Shown: in pieces, positions 22,464-35,690 of the stretch
How positions within the stretch are numbered: the first letter of the stretch is position 1
Layout: each line of letters opens with the position of its first letter
DNA from: Persicaria tinctoria
Taxonomy: Eukaryota; Streptophyta; Magnoliopsida; Caryophyllales; Polygonaceae
Length of the DNA stretch: 64,000 nucleotides
Direction of reading: 5' to 3'
Assembly: GCA_037127255.1 (NCBI GenBank)
Contig: JBANSL010000014.1
Span: 64,185,646 to 64,249,645, forward strand
Translations under genes and position numbers: made by a program
Notes under the pieces: generated by a model
Database searches by the model: none
What the model saw: the letters and a program-made list of their open reading frames with translations, nothing else
Told to the model about the DNA's origin: nothing

Positions 22464-22811
22464 GGATGTGCAGAAAAACACAACATGGTTGACACGACAC
22501 GAAACCGTAACAAAACGATACGAAAAAACACGAAACGATATAGATACGACACGATTATGACACGAAACGGTAAAACACGGTAATAATCGTGTCGTGTTCG
22601 GATCAGCGTATTTTCCTTGTCGGGTATCCGACACGACACGATAATTTTTTTTTTAATATTTGTATTATGTCTCTGATAGTTGAATTATAATAAGTGTGTT
22701 TTAGGTATCACAAAAGTCAATTGGCCCAGTTGGTAAAGCGCTCGCGTGTTGTTGTGGCCCAGAGGTTTTGAGTTCGAATCCTTTCAACATTTACTTTTTC
22801 CATTTTTTTCT
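22464..22811. mobile_element. Inserted element: CACGACACGA block plus tRNA-like module
   Basis: The copia reading stops at 22463 and resumes at about 22812. Between them is a block starting CTAGGGATGTGCA, rich in CACGACACGA/TCGTGTCGTG repeats, then an AT-rich spacer, then a tRNA-like module. The A box TGGCCCAGTTGG is at 22722-22733 and the B box GAGTTCGAATCC at 22770-22781. The same order occurs at 57545-57850. The start resembles Ac/hAT termini, but the matching right end was not found. Confidence 0.6.
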
Positions 22812-23036
22812 AGTCAACCCTTCATATCGCCACCAATCCAGTATTTCATGAGCGCACGAAACATATTGAGGTGGACTGTCATATTGTGCGAGATCAGGTT
22901 CAGTCAGGCAACATCGCCCTATCTCATATTCGTTCTTCTCATCAACTGGTAGACATCTTCACCAAGGCATTGGGAGAGCAACAATTTCATCTTCTATTGT
23001 CCAAGTTGGGCATCCATCTTAACCATGTTCCAACTT
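22812..23036 (+). pseudogene. Copia RNase H C-terminal end
   Basis: The translation reads [18 protein letters not shown], then [13 protein letters not shown], then [10 protein letters not shown] and a stop next to the polypurine tract. This is the typical copia RNase H tail. Everything between integrase and this segment has been deleted or replaced. Confidence 0.85.
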
Positions 23037-23199
23037 GAGGGGGAGTATTGAGATAAATTATGATATTTGTTAGATATATTTTTCCTTATATCTTTATCAT
23101 ATCTTTTCTAATTATGATAGAATTTCTCTCCTACATGTATCTATTTAATCAAATTCAATCAACAAGAAAACACAAGCTTTTACCTATCAAAATTGTACA

Positions 23200-24032
23200 G
23201 ATAGTGCAGGGCTATAAGCGCGGGCTTTGGTGCTGTATTGGAGGGTTGTGACCGAACTGTCGACTTTAGCTTTCGAAGTCGGTGAAGTGTTTGTCGATTC
23301 GAATTTCCATGTTGTTGGATAGCTGTGTGATCGATGAGATTTCAACGGTGTGAATAGTAGCCTTTTTTAGAAGACAGAGAGTATTATATACGGAGTATTG
23401 TTGAAATTTCTCTAACTCATTATTAGATGAATGGGGCCAATAAAAAAGAAAAAAGAGTTGAATTCAAACCAGACAATAGTAATTCAGTAAAAATTAAATC
23501 CCTACTAGTTCCTTTTTTTGTCCATTTTCCCACTTTTGATGTCAATTTCTGACATGGCCATGGCAGTCACGCACACCTGGCCCTCCCCTGTCCTCTGAAC
23601 TCTGAAGTCACCACTTTTCTTGGAATGACTGATTTACCCCTGCCATGCCATCTTTCTTCGGTGGGTCAAATGTCAATAGGTCATACATACAGTATACAGT
23701 AACTCATAAGATCCTGTTTTGTTTTACGGACTTACTATTTGTTTGCAAAGTAATGGACTAATTTAACCTTAACCATGGTTGTTCCAATTGATTACGGAGT
23801 ATATATAAGTTACCCAAAGAATGAATTTTACTGCTTCCAGATCAGAGAATGACACTTAAATCACTTATGGTGAGGTCTATCATGTAAGTTAAATGATGTA
23901 TACATATTAGCTTTAAATTTTGCATCATAATAGACCAAATCTAGAGTCTAATTTGAGTATTATTGAGGCTTTAAAATAGATTCTCTTTATGTCAAAATCT
24001 AATTTAGAGGATCGTCATTACTCATTAGAACT
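23200..24032. other. Intergenic DNA, no gene seen
   Basis: The first ~140 bp continue the GT-rich sequence interrupted by the copia insertion. The rest is AT-rich with no domain-bearing frame. Confidence 0.4.
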
Positions 24033-24049
24033 AACCTCTCTATTTTACT

Positions 24050-25270
24050 GGTGGACAGAAAAGCTTCAAGAGGCTCTCCCAATTGATATAGTGTAAGAGA
24101 TCCAAGATATCCCCCTACCTTCCTCGACTATGCAAGACCGTTTATACTGGTGGCCGGACAGGGAAGGCTGGTTTACTACTGCCAGTGCATATAAGTTGAT
24201 TACAGCTCAGTCGGCTCCACTTCCAGACCGCAATGCCTGGATTTGGAAGATTAACACACCTCCGAAAGTTAAAAACTTTCTTTGGAAGATCGCTCAGGAT
24301 GGCCTCCCAACCGCATCCAGGCTGTCCAACAGGGGTGCTTCGATCCCTCCTACCTGCTCTATGTGTAATGTGGCACCTGAGGACGAGGTCCATCTGTTTA
24401 TGGAGTGTTCCTTCATCCAAGCGATACACCAGCTTCCGCCTAAAGACCGACAACAAGTTGTCTGCTTGATTGCACAGTCCCAGGATATTAAGCCCATCCT
24501 ATCTACCCTTGGGAAGAGCCTTCTTTCTTCCGCTCTGACCAACCTCGCTTTCTCGTGGTGGACGACATGGTGTGTCAGGAACAAACATCTGTTTCAACAG
24601 GCTGCAATCCCGCAAAAAGAAATAGCCCTACGACTGATCAAATCCCATACAGATAACTGGAATAAGACATCGGTTGCTGAGGCTGACTCTGAGGAAGACT
24701 TTCGCCCGCTTCGACAATACCATGTCAAAAAACAAAGTAAGAATAAAAAAACAATTTATTGGTGGAAACCTCCCCTGGGCACTTTCAAATTAAACTTCGA
24801 TGGTTCAACGCTTTCTAACGGCGTAAGCTCAGCTGGTGCCATTATTAGAGACTCGGTTGGTCACCCGATTTCAGTACACCACCAACGCCTGGGTAAACAA
24901 CATCCACTCAAAGCAGAAGCCTTAGCTCTTAAACTAGGGATCCAACAAGTGCGGCAACTACATATATGAAAGATCCAGATTGAAGGCGACAGCAAGATTA
25001 TCATCGATCACTTAAATAGGAAATCCAAATGCCCCTGGGAGATCGAACTAATATTGTCGGATGTTCAAGTCCTACTATCGACTATGGAAGAAGTAGTTTT
25101 CTTCCATGTTCCTCGCATGGGCAATAGAGTGGCGGATAATGTTGCACACCTTAGCCACTCTGCCCGAGGAGTCGATATTAAAAACGATCTAGGTCTCCTT
25201 GACCTCATCCGCAAGGATGCTGCCGGGTAGGGTCAGCCCACCCGAATTCTTTCCTTATCAAAAAAAAAAA
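24050..25270 (+). mobile_element. 5'-truncated LINE (L1-type) 3' end with RNase H
   Basis: The insertion is flanked by about 16 bp of target duplication (ACCTCTCTATTTTACT at about 24034-24049 and 25271-25286) and ends in poly-A at about 25260-25270. It encodes the zinc-binding end of a non-LTR reverse transcriptase (WIWKINTPPKVKNFLWK ... CSMCNVAPEDEVHLFMECSF). An RNase H domain follows (KLNFDGSTLSNGVSSAGAII, AEALALKLGIQ, IEGDSKIIIDHLNRK, HVPRMGNRVADNVAH), ending LLDLIRKDAAG. One in-frame TGA at 24967-24969 breaks it. Truncation at the 5' end is typical of target-primed insertion. Confidence 0.92.
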
Positions 25271-25515
25271 ACCTCTCTATTTTACTTTTTCATTGGAATT
25301 GGACAAACTAATTATTGTGGACAACTTTCTTACTTTTGACGTGCCTCAATATGTAGGGAACTTTTTCAGATCCGAAACCAATTAAACGAGGTCACGTGTC
25401 CCTATAACAATTCAATTTTCTTTCTTTTTTATTTGGGGTGAGATAGAAAAAGTGATTCGGGAAATCCAACTATTGTGGGAAGTGAAAAATAAATTGGGAA
25501 ATGTTGCATTGGCGA

Positions 25516-26347
25516 CAGTGTTCTAAATATCGGATATATCGGCCGATATATCGGGGATATTTAGAACACGATACGATATCAGGGTATCGGTTGGATAATA
25601 TCGGTTTACACTATTTATCGGGTCAACGACCGATATATCGGTCAATATCGGGTTGATCGATTTATCGTTTATGTTGTACGACGTCGTTTTGCGTTATTTT
25701 TTTTTACTTTATTTTTTTTTGCGGAAAAATTGAAAAAAAAAGGTTGAGAATTATCGTTGTCGTTTTGATTTATCGTTTAGATCTGACTTCTTCTCCGGTC
25801 GGCGGCTGCTCCTGGCCTGCTCACTAGCTTCTTCTCCGGTCGGTGGCCACCTTGCTTCTTCTCCGGCGTGGCCTTGCTTCTTCTCCGGCACGATGACCTC
25901 AGTTTCTGGTCAGGTTAGCTAGGTCTTCTCCGGTCGCCCTTCCTTCTTCTCCGGCCTGCCCTGATCTTCTCCGGCCGCCTCTGCAGTTCGACTCTGGCAT
26001 ATACAAAGTCTGTCGATGTTCTTCTCCGAAATATTTTTTATATTGAATACATTTTGCAATTTGGGAATGATTAGTTGAATTTTGGACTACTGATTTGGGA
26101 GCAAATGTTGAATTTGGAACCGATATGGATAATTGGGGGAAAAGAGGATTAGTTGAATACATTTTGCATTTATTTTTTTAAGTTCATTTGGTATTTAACA
26201 ATTTAAATATTACATTTTTAGGTGTATTTTTAAATTTTAAAGTATAAATATAATATTTATATGTAAAAATTAGCGAATCCGATAAATCTGATATATTCTT
26301 TTTACCCCCAACCGATAAGACCCCGATACACGATATTTAGACCATTG
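25516..26347. mobile_element. hAT-type MITE (CAGTGTTCTAAATATCG termini)
   Basis: The 832-bp element starts CAGTGTTCTAAATATCG and ends CGATATTTAGACCATTG, imperfect inverted termini. Flanking 8-mers ATTGGCGA (25508-25515) and ATTGGCGG (26348-26355) differ at one position, fitting a hAT duplication. The interior has ATATCGG-rich ends and a GC-richer block with several CTTCTTCTCCGG copies at 25785-25990. No transposase was seen. It sits inside old LINE-derived sequence. Confidence 0.8.
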
Positions 26348-26355
26348 ATTGGCGG

Positions 26356-26779
26356 TGCTCTTAGTATGGATTTTTTTTTCCAAGCAAATTTCATAGGCCA
26401 CCAAGAGGCTTTTACAAGATAAATGTAGATGCATCTATTAAGCTCTCCGGAGAATGTTGCATTGGCGACATTTATCCGGAACAATGATGGTTAAGTTATT
26501 CATATTTTTCAGTCTAGGACTTATCAAGGGTCTATGCTCCAAACCGAAGCTCAAGCTACTTGTGCGGGATTGCAAATAAGCCTGGAGAAGGGTCTACGAA
26601 ATATTATTATTAAAAAGATTTATCGCTATGAAGATAAGTTCAGCAATCTTAACTTTAAGCACTGCTACCGAGAGTCAAATTGTGTTGCTGATTATATAGC
26701 TAGGTCTACCGACATTTTTAATATCACGACCCTCCATTTGAATAGGGAGATCTGTTCCATCATCCGTAAGCATGATTAA
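26356..26779 (+). pseudogene. LINE-type RNase H remnant
   Basis: With frame shifts the translation gives RPPRGFYKINVDASIKLS, ENVALATFIRNNDG, QTEAQATCAGLQISLEKGL and CYRESNCVADYIARS, matching the RNase H domain at the end of plant L1 elements. The last 81 codons from 26534 are open. There is no poly-A tail and at least one internal break, so this is an old fossil. The hAT MITE at 25516 interrupts the sequence just upstream. Confidence 0.7.
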
Positions 26780-29245
<2,466 letters not shown>

Positions 29246-29835
29246 TTAGTCACATTGTATGGGTCCTTGAAAGCATGGTGCGACTGCGAGCTGAGGATGG
29301 GGAAGTTGATCTTGTTGAAACAGATGGAAACATACTGAGATAGACAAAATTGAAATGTATGAAGCAAGTAAGAGGGAGGGGGGGGGGGGGGTGGTCTCGT
29401 ACCTATCGATTTGTGTAAGAATTTGCTCCCCGCTCCAAGAATAGGACGTGTTCAGTGTTCCTCTCTTCCATTGAATGTCATACCATCGATTCGCCACGGG
29501 TGGTTTGGGGGAAGCCATTTACAGTGCACATCGTAAACCATTCTCCCATGTTCATGCGTTGTAGCAGTACCGTCCAAGCAAATAGGGCAGGTTTTATACC
29601 CGTTTGTCGCAGCTCCAGCCAACATCCACAAACCAGAAAAGTCGCTTACAGTCCACAAAACTGTTGTTCTCATTGTGAAAGTCGACATCGAGTATCGATC
29701 AACAGTATATACTCCAGTCCCCCATAAATGCCGAAGCTCATAGATCAATGACTCCATGAACACACTAAAACACTTTCCTAGAGGCTTCGGTCCCAGAATC
29801 AACAACGTTAACATGTTGAATTCCTTATATAGCAT
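29246..29835 (-). pseudogene. CACTA (En/Spm) TNP2-type transposase fragment
   Basis: The frame 29835-29452 gives PKPLGKCFSVFMESLIYELRHLW-like text, then TVDRYSMSTFTMRTTVLWTVSDF, then YKTCPICLDGTATT and CKWLPPNHPWRIDGMTFNGREEH. This matches the catalytic-region pattern of TNP2-like transposases of plant CACTA elements (family Transposase_21): the aspartate/tyrosine block followed by a CPxC motif. The fragment lacks both ends of the protein. Directly downstream is unrelated sequence with a 12-13 base poly-G/poly-C run (29381-29393), so it is a dead remnant. Confidence 0.75.
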
Positions 29836-29842
29836 TGTGTGG

Positions 29843-29929
29843 AACTAGTCGTTGCAACGACTAGTTAATGGACTATACACACATCTAGGATGCGTGTAGT
29901 ATTTCAACTAGTCGTTACAACGACTAGTT
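29843..29929. repeat. Two near-identical 24-bp palindromes, 39 bp apart
   Basis: 29843-29866 is a perfect palindrome with half-site AACTAGTCGTTG. 29906-29929 is the same sequence with one centre change (TACA instead of TGCA), leaving 11-bp perfect arms. Flanking GGAACTAG and ACTAGTTCC make the whole segment an inverted arrangement. It lies between the CACTA remnant and a probable solo LTR and may mark an element end or a paired-site binding array. Confidence 0.95.
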
Positions 29930-29939
29930 CCATTGCAAA

Positions 29940-31210
29940 AAAGGGGTTAACACGCTGATAATATCTATTTTAGACTTATTTTAGGGTTGCATTTGCATAT
30001 TAGTTTATGACATTTTCATGCATATTTATCATATTTTGTATTTTATTTAGTTTATTTTGCATTTTCGGAGTGTATAACGGGTTTTTATTGATTTTAGGCA
30101 CTTTGAAAATGATATTGTGGAAATTCAAGCTTTAATATGGAGCGGCGAGGATATTAGATTGGACTCGAGGAGCTAAATTACCAATGGCTAAAGTTTCTAA
30201 GCGTATGTGAAAGAACACAGGGGGATTTTTGGAGTTTGGAAATGCCACACCAAGGCTTCGGCTAACTATTTGTGAGTTTGGGTTTTCCTCTTTGTTTTTG
30301 GTATTAAGCATTGGATCGAAGACAAAAATTTATGGTTTGCATCTTATTTTAAGCATGTCTTTAATTTATTCCATTGCTTTCTATATTATGTTTAGATAAA
30401 TTCTCAGTTCTAGGTTAGGGTGAACCCGATAATGTCACGAATCGTTTGATTTCAATGTTTGGTTGAACTTAGTCTGAATTTTATAATTGATTTGATCCTA
30501 GTTGCTTAACCTAATTGATGTCAATCGATTAGAATCCTTTTTAGATTCAAGATGCTACTGTTGTGAATTGAAATTGGATACTTGGATGGAATTCATGAAC
30601 CCGAAAGGGGATTCTGTCCATTGGAAACCTGGGATTAAACTTGAGGAATCAATAATTGTTATTGTGACATTTAAACGATTGTTGAGGACTCTTGAGGATC
30701 AATAAATTATCGTAGATTCTTATGTTTGAATCGGTTAGGCAGAGTGCGACAACGAAAGGCTAATTGGTTTTCTCCTATGATCTATACAGAACTTAAGGGG
30801 TCTAGATTTAACTATTTATACACAATCACTACAACATGCGACAACCGAGTAGTGATGATTTTAGATAATTTACCTTCAATTTGACATATTAAGAAGATGA
30901 AGTTCCAGTGAATATCGGGTTGAATTCTTTGTGGTATTGTCGTGGGAATCCTTAACCCTGGAATTACTTCTCACATATATTGTCTTCATAATTTTTGCTT
31001 GTTTTTCTTAGTTTAGTTGAAAATCATATCCCTCTTTCTTGGCTTAGCTTATTAGTTCTAGATAACAATTGATACATATATAATTCCCGTGATCGATACT
31101 CGTATACTGCAATTGATCTCGTATTCTTGTGAGGTTGGTTCATGCTACACTATTTTTGTGCTGGTTTAGTCCCCATCACATGTGTAGTCCCCATCACATG
31201 TGTCTATGGT
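29940..31210 (+). mobile_element. Possible solo LTR of a Ty3/gypsy-type element
   Basis: About 1.2 kb of non-coding sequence ends with phrases typical of plant gypsy LTR 3' ends (CCGTGATCGATACTCGTATA ... GTGAGGTTGG). Near the start are GCATTTGCATATTAG and TTTTGCATTTTCGGAGTG-type phrases. An 18-bp unit TAGTCCCCATCACATGTG is duplicated in tandem at about 31168-31203. I could not find a second LTR, internal domains or a clean target duplication. Confidence 0.35.
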
Positions 31211-31777
31211 GTGTTGGCCCCATTTATTAGCTCGATTATGCCATGTTTATAGCTGCTTCTTTAATTGCATAATTCCTCACACGCATCCAAGATGGGCATG
31301 ATTTCGATGCGCCATTCTCATGCAAATCTTGAATGTATTTTGGGTGTGCAACTCATCACCCTAATTATAAAACTATAAATTGAAAAATGTTTAGGTAAGG
31401 TACAATGTGCCATGATAGCAAATTTATATTTATTGAAAAGTGATTAGGATGAGTTACTTATAGATTTTGTTATATGCACCCATTTTGTTATATGCAGTAA
31501 GAATTTTCAAAAATAACACATGAATCCTAAATCTGTGCAATTTGGTATTAACAGATGTAGATTTGTTTACATTTTTTTAAAAGGAAGCAAAATTGTATTT
31601 TAAAAAAAAAAACATGAACGGATCATGGATCTATCTGACTGTTCGTAACAAACGGAATGAATCTATAATCTGTTTGTATTATTTTTTAAAATTTTTATAA
31701 TGATTATTAAATACGTGAAGAATTAAACGGATTTAAGACAAGGTGCATTTAACACCTAGAGAAAGATTCGAATAAAG
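31211..31777. other. AT-rich intergenic DNA, no gene seen
   Basis: This separates the possible solo LTR from the SINE. No domain-bearing frame was found. Confidence 0.4.
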
Positions 31778-31786
31778 GGGATGTGA

Positions 31787-32037
31787 GGTGGGAGTGAGCC
31801 AGTGAGGTGTTTCCTTGTGCCTCATTACCATGAGGTCAAGGGTTCAAATCCCACTATGAGCAATTTGTGTTATAGTGGGTACTCATGCCTTGGTTTACTT
31901 TGGCATGGGTTAGCATGTCTTGCGGCTTGCCGCTTGGCTTACCCGGCTCGAGTGCTTTGCAAGCTAGTGCTCGGCCCGTGGAGGATTAGTCGATAATCTC
32001 GGAACCTCACGTCATAAAAAAAAAAAAAAAAAAAAAA
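31787..32037 (+). mobile_element. tRNA-derived SINE with poly-A tail
   Basis: The head has an A box (TGAGCCAGTGAGG near 31795) and a B box (GGTTCAAATCC at 31841-31851). The body contains inverted CATGCCTTGG/TTTGGCATGG-like phrases, and the element ends CACGTCAT plus 23 A. GGGATGTGA flanks both sides (31778-31786 and 32038-32046). The end GTCAT-poly-A is shared with the SINE at 51570-51780. Confidence 0.88.
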
Positions 32038-32046
32038 GGGATGTGA

Positions 32047-33920
32047 AATCCTTATCAAATGAGTAAAAAAAAAAGGGAAAAGGGAGAAAAAAAAAACCCG
32101 TGTATTCTAGTGTAGTGCTGACAGACTTCCATGACAGTGTTCAATGAAATCATCATGAATGGAGTACCAGAACAAAACTCTCTGCCTCTTTTTTTTTGTA
32201 TTTTTTTGCCATCTAAATCCAAAACCTGCGCCATAAATCCATCACCTGGTCATCTACATCCCCAACTTCACATCTTTCAAGTATGCTAGAAATGAAAGAT
32301 TTGAGTCCATTGCTCTCAATAATTGAGATTCCAAGAGCCAAATTCACATTTTTCAAATCCAAAATTTAGTGTTTTGGGATTGATTGCTATGGTTGTCCGA
32401 ACGCACTTTGTGTGGCTGATAGTAAGCTAAGCCCGAGCTAAAACCACCTAATGGCGATGTGTTGGATTCGATATATCCGACAACATCTAGCCTGAAGTTT
32501 GTGTTAATGTGCCTTGAATCATCGTTGACCGGCGACACATCGGAGGGTCTGGGGGCGGAGGCAGTGCCACCCAGACTTTACGGTATGTGATGTTTATTTT
32601 CCATTGTCTGTTTAGGGTTTTCTGCCCGTGGGCGTAGGTAACACACCGTTGACGAACCACGTAAATCTCTGTGTCTTTCTTTGCTATTTTCATTCTCGTT
32701 ATAACAGTTTCGTCATGGTTATAACATGTTTTGGTCTGGTTATGGCACCCAGGAATCTGTTTTGCACTTGCAGTTTCAACTCATCTAAGTGGGAATCCAA
32801 TTTGTGTGCAGTTTCAGCTTTTAGGTTCTCTGGAAAACATTCGGTGATTCGCCATTTAACACGTTCTTTAGCGAATTCCTTTTCTTGGATTGCCAATGCT
32901 TCATCAGAAAGGCATATATAACAGAATCATTCTACAAGAAAAACGCATATATTCCATAAACAAGTTTCTCGCGCCAATGCGCAATTGCTAGCAGAGATCA
33001 AGGAGGCAAAAAGCAGTTTCCACAACGAGCAAATAACATAGACATTGACATAGCTTGAGTGAGCTCAAAGGCAAATGGTACATAGTTGGTCAAACATACC
33101 TAGGACGCTTTTGCGTTCATCCACGCAGCTGAAGGACATGTATGCTGGCCAAGGGACCTGAAACAGCTCGTGATCAGAGCGAAGAAAAGAAGGGTTCATA
33201 ACACCAAACCAAGCAGAATAAAGTATCTATGCAGCAATCAACCTTTACATAAGAACCAATGCCGTCTACAGCACACAAATGCACTGAAACAAGGACAAAC
33301 AACAATGGTTTTCCAACAGATGGGTTATCATCTGGGCAACATATTGCTCAAATAGTAGAGCATCAGTAGCTTCCCTCTTGTTCGAAAGCTAGGTTACAAT
33401 GATGACCAATCAACCATTACAGCAGACTCTCAGCTGTCACCGAGATTTCAGCTGTGATCCGTAAGTACATACAATGTCTTCCTGGAGAGCCAATTCCCGG
33501 AAGCTTAACCCTGCAGCATGCACAAACAAGATCTGACTTACACAGCATCTTACAAAAAATGGAAATTGGTTAAGTAACTTGTGATTCTTGTATAAAAAGT
33601 GTTTAATTTGTAAGGTATCTATGTGAGTCGCAGCAGAAAGAAAGCAACAGAAGTATCATGTGAAAATGCTAAATAATAAGTATAGCAGAAAGGAGCTTCA
33701 TTGGCTGATACCAAAATCGAAGATGAGAGGAAATCAGCATTAGGCAGAAAAATTCATTAAGAACAAGCATTAGATCCGTTACTGATGAAAATGCAGGCAT
33801 GTAACAAAAAGGACATATAACTATTAGCCAATGAAAACTTGCTCCTGCTAGCTAGCAGTTATCTGGCTGCTACAAAAAGGGGCGACTAGACACGAGAGCA
33901 ATTCGACAGGCACCCTATTG
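32047..33920. other. Unresolved region including probable 3' UTR of AT-hook gene
   Basis: A minus-strand frame at 32699-32920 encodes a charged peptide (IQEKEFAKERVKWRITECF ...) with possible coiled-coil character but no recognised family. 32545-32575 (GGGGGCGGAGGCAGTGCCAC) resembles the GGCGGAG-type terminus of a DNA transposon. From about 33500 up to 33920 the sequence is compatible with a spliced 3' untranslated region of the minus-strand AT-hook gene. Confidence 0.35.
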
Positions 33921-34343
33921 TCATTTGCATTTAACTCCAACTTCAGCAGCTCGACAAGGCTTGCTTTTCCTCCGGCTTCCATTTGGTCTGAACCCCACAG
34001 ACTTGACGAAGTTGCCATTGGAATCACTGCTAAGCTTGGCCACTGAGCTATTTTCCGCCTCCTTGACAGGATCTGAATTTTGTTTCACCGGTGTTGCCCT
34101 TTTCCTTTTCCTTCCCTTATCAGTGGCAGCTTCCGTGGAATCTTTGCTCGTGGTTGAACTTGTGGTGTTCTTATCATCTTCTATCTTCTCGGCTTCTTCC
34201 TTGTCTAACACCTCGCCCTTCAGCGGCTTCTGTGGCCTCCCTCTTCTCTTAGAGGTAGGAAGCTTCTCCTCTTCGCCGTCGCCAGGATCATCATTGACAG
34301 CAATGACAGTCTGCTTCTTTCCCTTTCCTCTTCCCCTCCCCAT
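33921..34343 (-). CDS. Small AT-hook nuclear protein of unknown function
   Basis: One exon encodes 140 residues from MGRGRGKGKKQ. The ATG at 34343 is preferred to the upstream in-frame ATG at 34520 because the protein pattern starts sharply there; the upstream part looks like hydrophobic translated leader. Residues 2-11 (GRGRGKGKK) and the stretch KRRGRPQKP near 33-41 are AT-hook-like, the second with the RGRP core that binds the minor groove of AT-rich DNA. The middle is acidic and Ser/Thr-rich, followed by basic patches (KGRKRKR, GSRRKSKPCR). The composition predicts a disordered chromatin protein in the nucleus. I recall similar uncharacterised proteins in other plants ending RRKSKPRRAAEAGVECK-like. 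The function is unknown. Confidence 0.75.
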   Translation of the reverse strand: MGRGRGKGKKQTVIAVNDDPGDGEEEKLPTSKRRGRPQKPLKGEVLDKEEAEKIEDDKNTTSSTTSKDSTEAATDKGRKRKRATPVKQNSDPVKEAENSSVAKLSSDSNGNFVKSVGFRPNGSRRKSKPCRAAEVGVKCK

Positions 34344-35690
34344 AATCTTAATGACTACGACGACAAAACAACTCAAATTACCAATGCAACTCGAAAAGAA
34401 GCTTAAACTCCCTGCAATAATGACTGAAAAACATGAAACAAAAATCTCAAATAGAAGAATTACAACTGCGCAAGAAACACAATGGGGAATCCTTATCAGT
34501 AATAAGCTCCTTATCAACAATCAACACATTGCGCGAAACAAAGATATCTTTAGCAAAGTGTCAAACAGGATGCAAATGGAGCTAATCAAAACTGAGAAAG
34601 CATATATAGATTTCATTTCTCCAGGCCAATCACAACATGCAAGACTGACCAAAGCAAGATCTTAGCTTGCCAACAAAATTGCAATGTTTGATTCCATCTA
34701 CCGATCAATTTCTTATCAAAACCCACAAGCCACAACTGGAGAAGCAAACAGTCAATAGCAACACCAAATCTCCATCCAAAGTAATGAAGATCAACACCCA
34801 CAAGATCATCCAAAGTAATGAAGAGCTACCAAACCAATTCATAAAAGACAACACAATCAAGGCAAATCAACAGAAAACCATGTTCAGATCAGTTCTGAAA
34901 TTAGATACAGAAGAAAATGAAAGAAAGAGCTGACCTTTAAGATAATGCAAGAGAAACTAGCAAGTATACAGATGATTTGGCAGAAATCAACACAGACCCA
35001 GATCAAGAAATTGGGGAATCATACTGAAGATGGACTGAAAAGCTTCAGTTGAAAGGTCTGAAGATCAAGAAATGGAAGGAAGGGTTAAGGGCAAATGGGG
35101 TAAGTGTTGGGAGTTTGGGTTACGTGGCTAAAAATGGGAAGGAAGTGAATACTTAATAGCAGAGATCAGCAGTGGAGAGGAGTGAAAACAAAGGCAGGAA
35201 AACCGTAAGAAGGGAGGAAAGGAATAATCAAAAGGAAGTCGCCAACAAGAAGCAACAGAGGCAATGGAATTCAAGTGCTTGTTGGGGGTGACCAGAAAAT
35301 GCACACAATAAATGTCATTTTTAAATATTAAAAAAAACACGGAGTAATAATAATACGCCGGCATTTAATCCGACAGCTAATTATTAAGTCAATGGCATTA
35401 ATCTAAAACCCCATGAAATTCCCCCCTTAGCCGTTGGATTGTGAATCACTGCATCCAATTATCTCCAACAAAAATTTCAAAGATCCATATTCAGTGTTGT
35501 CATGGAAATTTAATATTCTCCGTATGTACACTAAGCCTAGCCTCTAAGGCAAGCCCAACGGCATCTGGAGAATAGAAAAAAATGAAATATTCTACATATA
35601 TTCTTAGTTGGTACGGAGTAAATGAAAAGGAAGGGAAAAAAATGAAATATTTCACATGCATCGATAGCAACCCAACAATAGAAATCGTGT
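34344..35690. promoter_or_regulatory. 5' leader/promoter region of AT-hook gene
   Basis: The minus-strand transcript probably begins near 35050-35290 and carries a long leader intron. The open frames on both strands here look like chance frames in leader sequence. Positions cannot be fixed without transcripts. Confidence 0.4.

Larger units (their letters stand above)
19717..23199 (+). mobile_element. Decayed Ty1/copia retrotransposon with 154-bp LTRs
   Basis: Two direct repeats of exactly 154 bp (19717-19870 and 23046-23199) differ at about seven positions and end TATTGAG...TTGTACA. The 5-bp GATAG flanks both sides (19712-19716, 23200-23204). A primer-binding site TGGTATCAAGC follows the 5' LTR, and a polypurine tract with GAGGGGGAG precedes the 3' LTR. 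Inside are gag, protease, a broken integrase and the end of RNase H. The reverse transcriptase is missing, so the element cannot move alone. About 4.5% LTR divergence shows a moderately old insertion. Confidence 0.92.

Noticed and set aside
22722..22781. Functional tRNA gene
   Set aside because: Good A and B boxes, but the spacing region and ends do not form a cloverleaf by eye, and it lies inside a repeat.
25500..26470. 18-bp identity AATGTTGCATTGGCGACA on both sides of the hAT MITE
   Set aside because: Part of it is the 8-bp target duplication and MITE start; the distant copy lies in LINE RNase H sequence coding a common VALAT-like phrase. It may be chance or two LINE fossils, not a long target duplication.
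32699..32920. Minus-strand charged frame as a host gene
   Set aside because: No recognised domain, no clean splice partners and a TE-like terminus nearby; kept only as unresolved.
33925..34665. 246-codon plus-strand frame
   Set aside because: It is the antisense of the AT-hook gene and its leader; hydrophobic Leu/Ser-rich text mirrors the basic protein on the other strand.
35128..35364. 78-codon minus-strand frame upstream of the AT-hook gene
   Set aside because: It lies in the probable leader/promoter, has no domain and no conserved start context.
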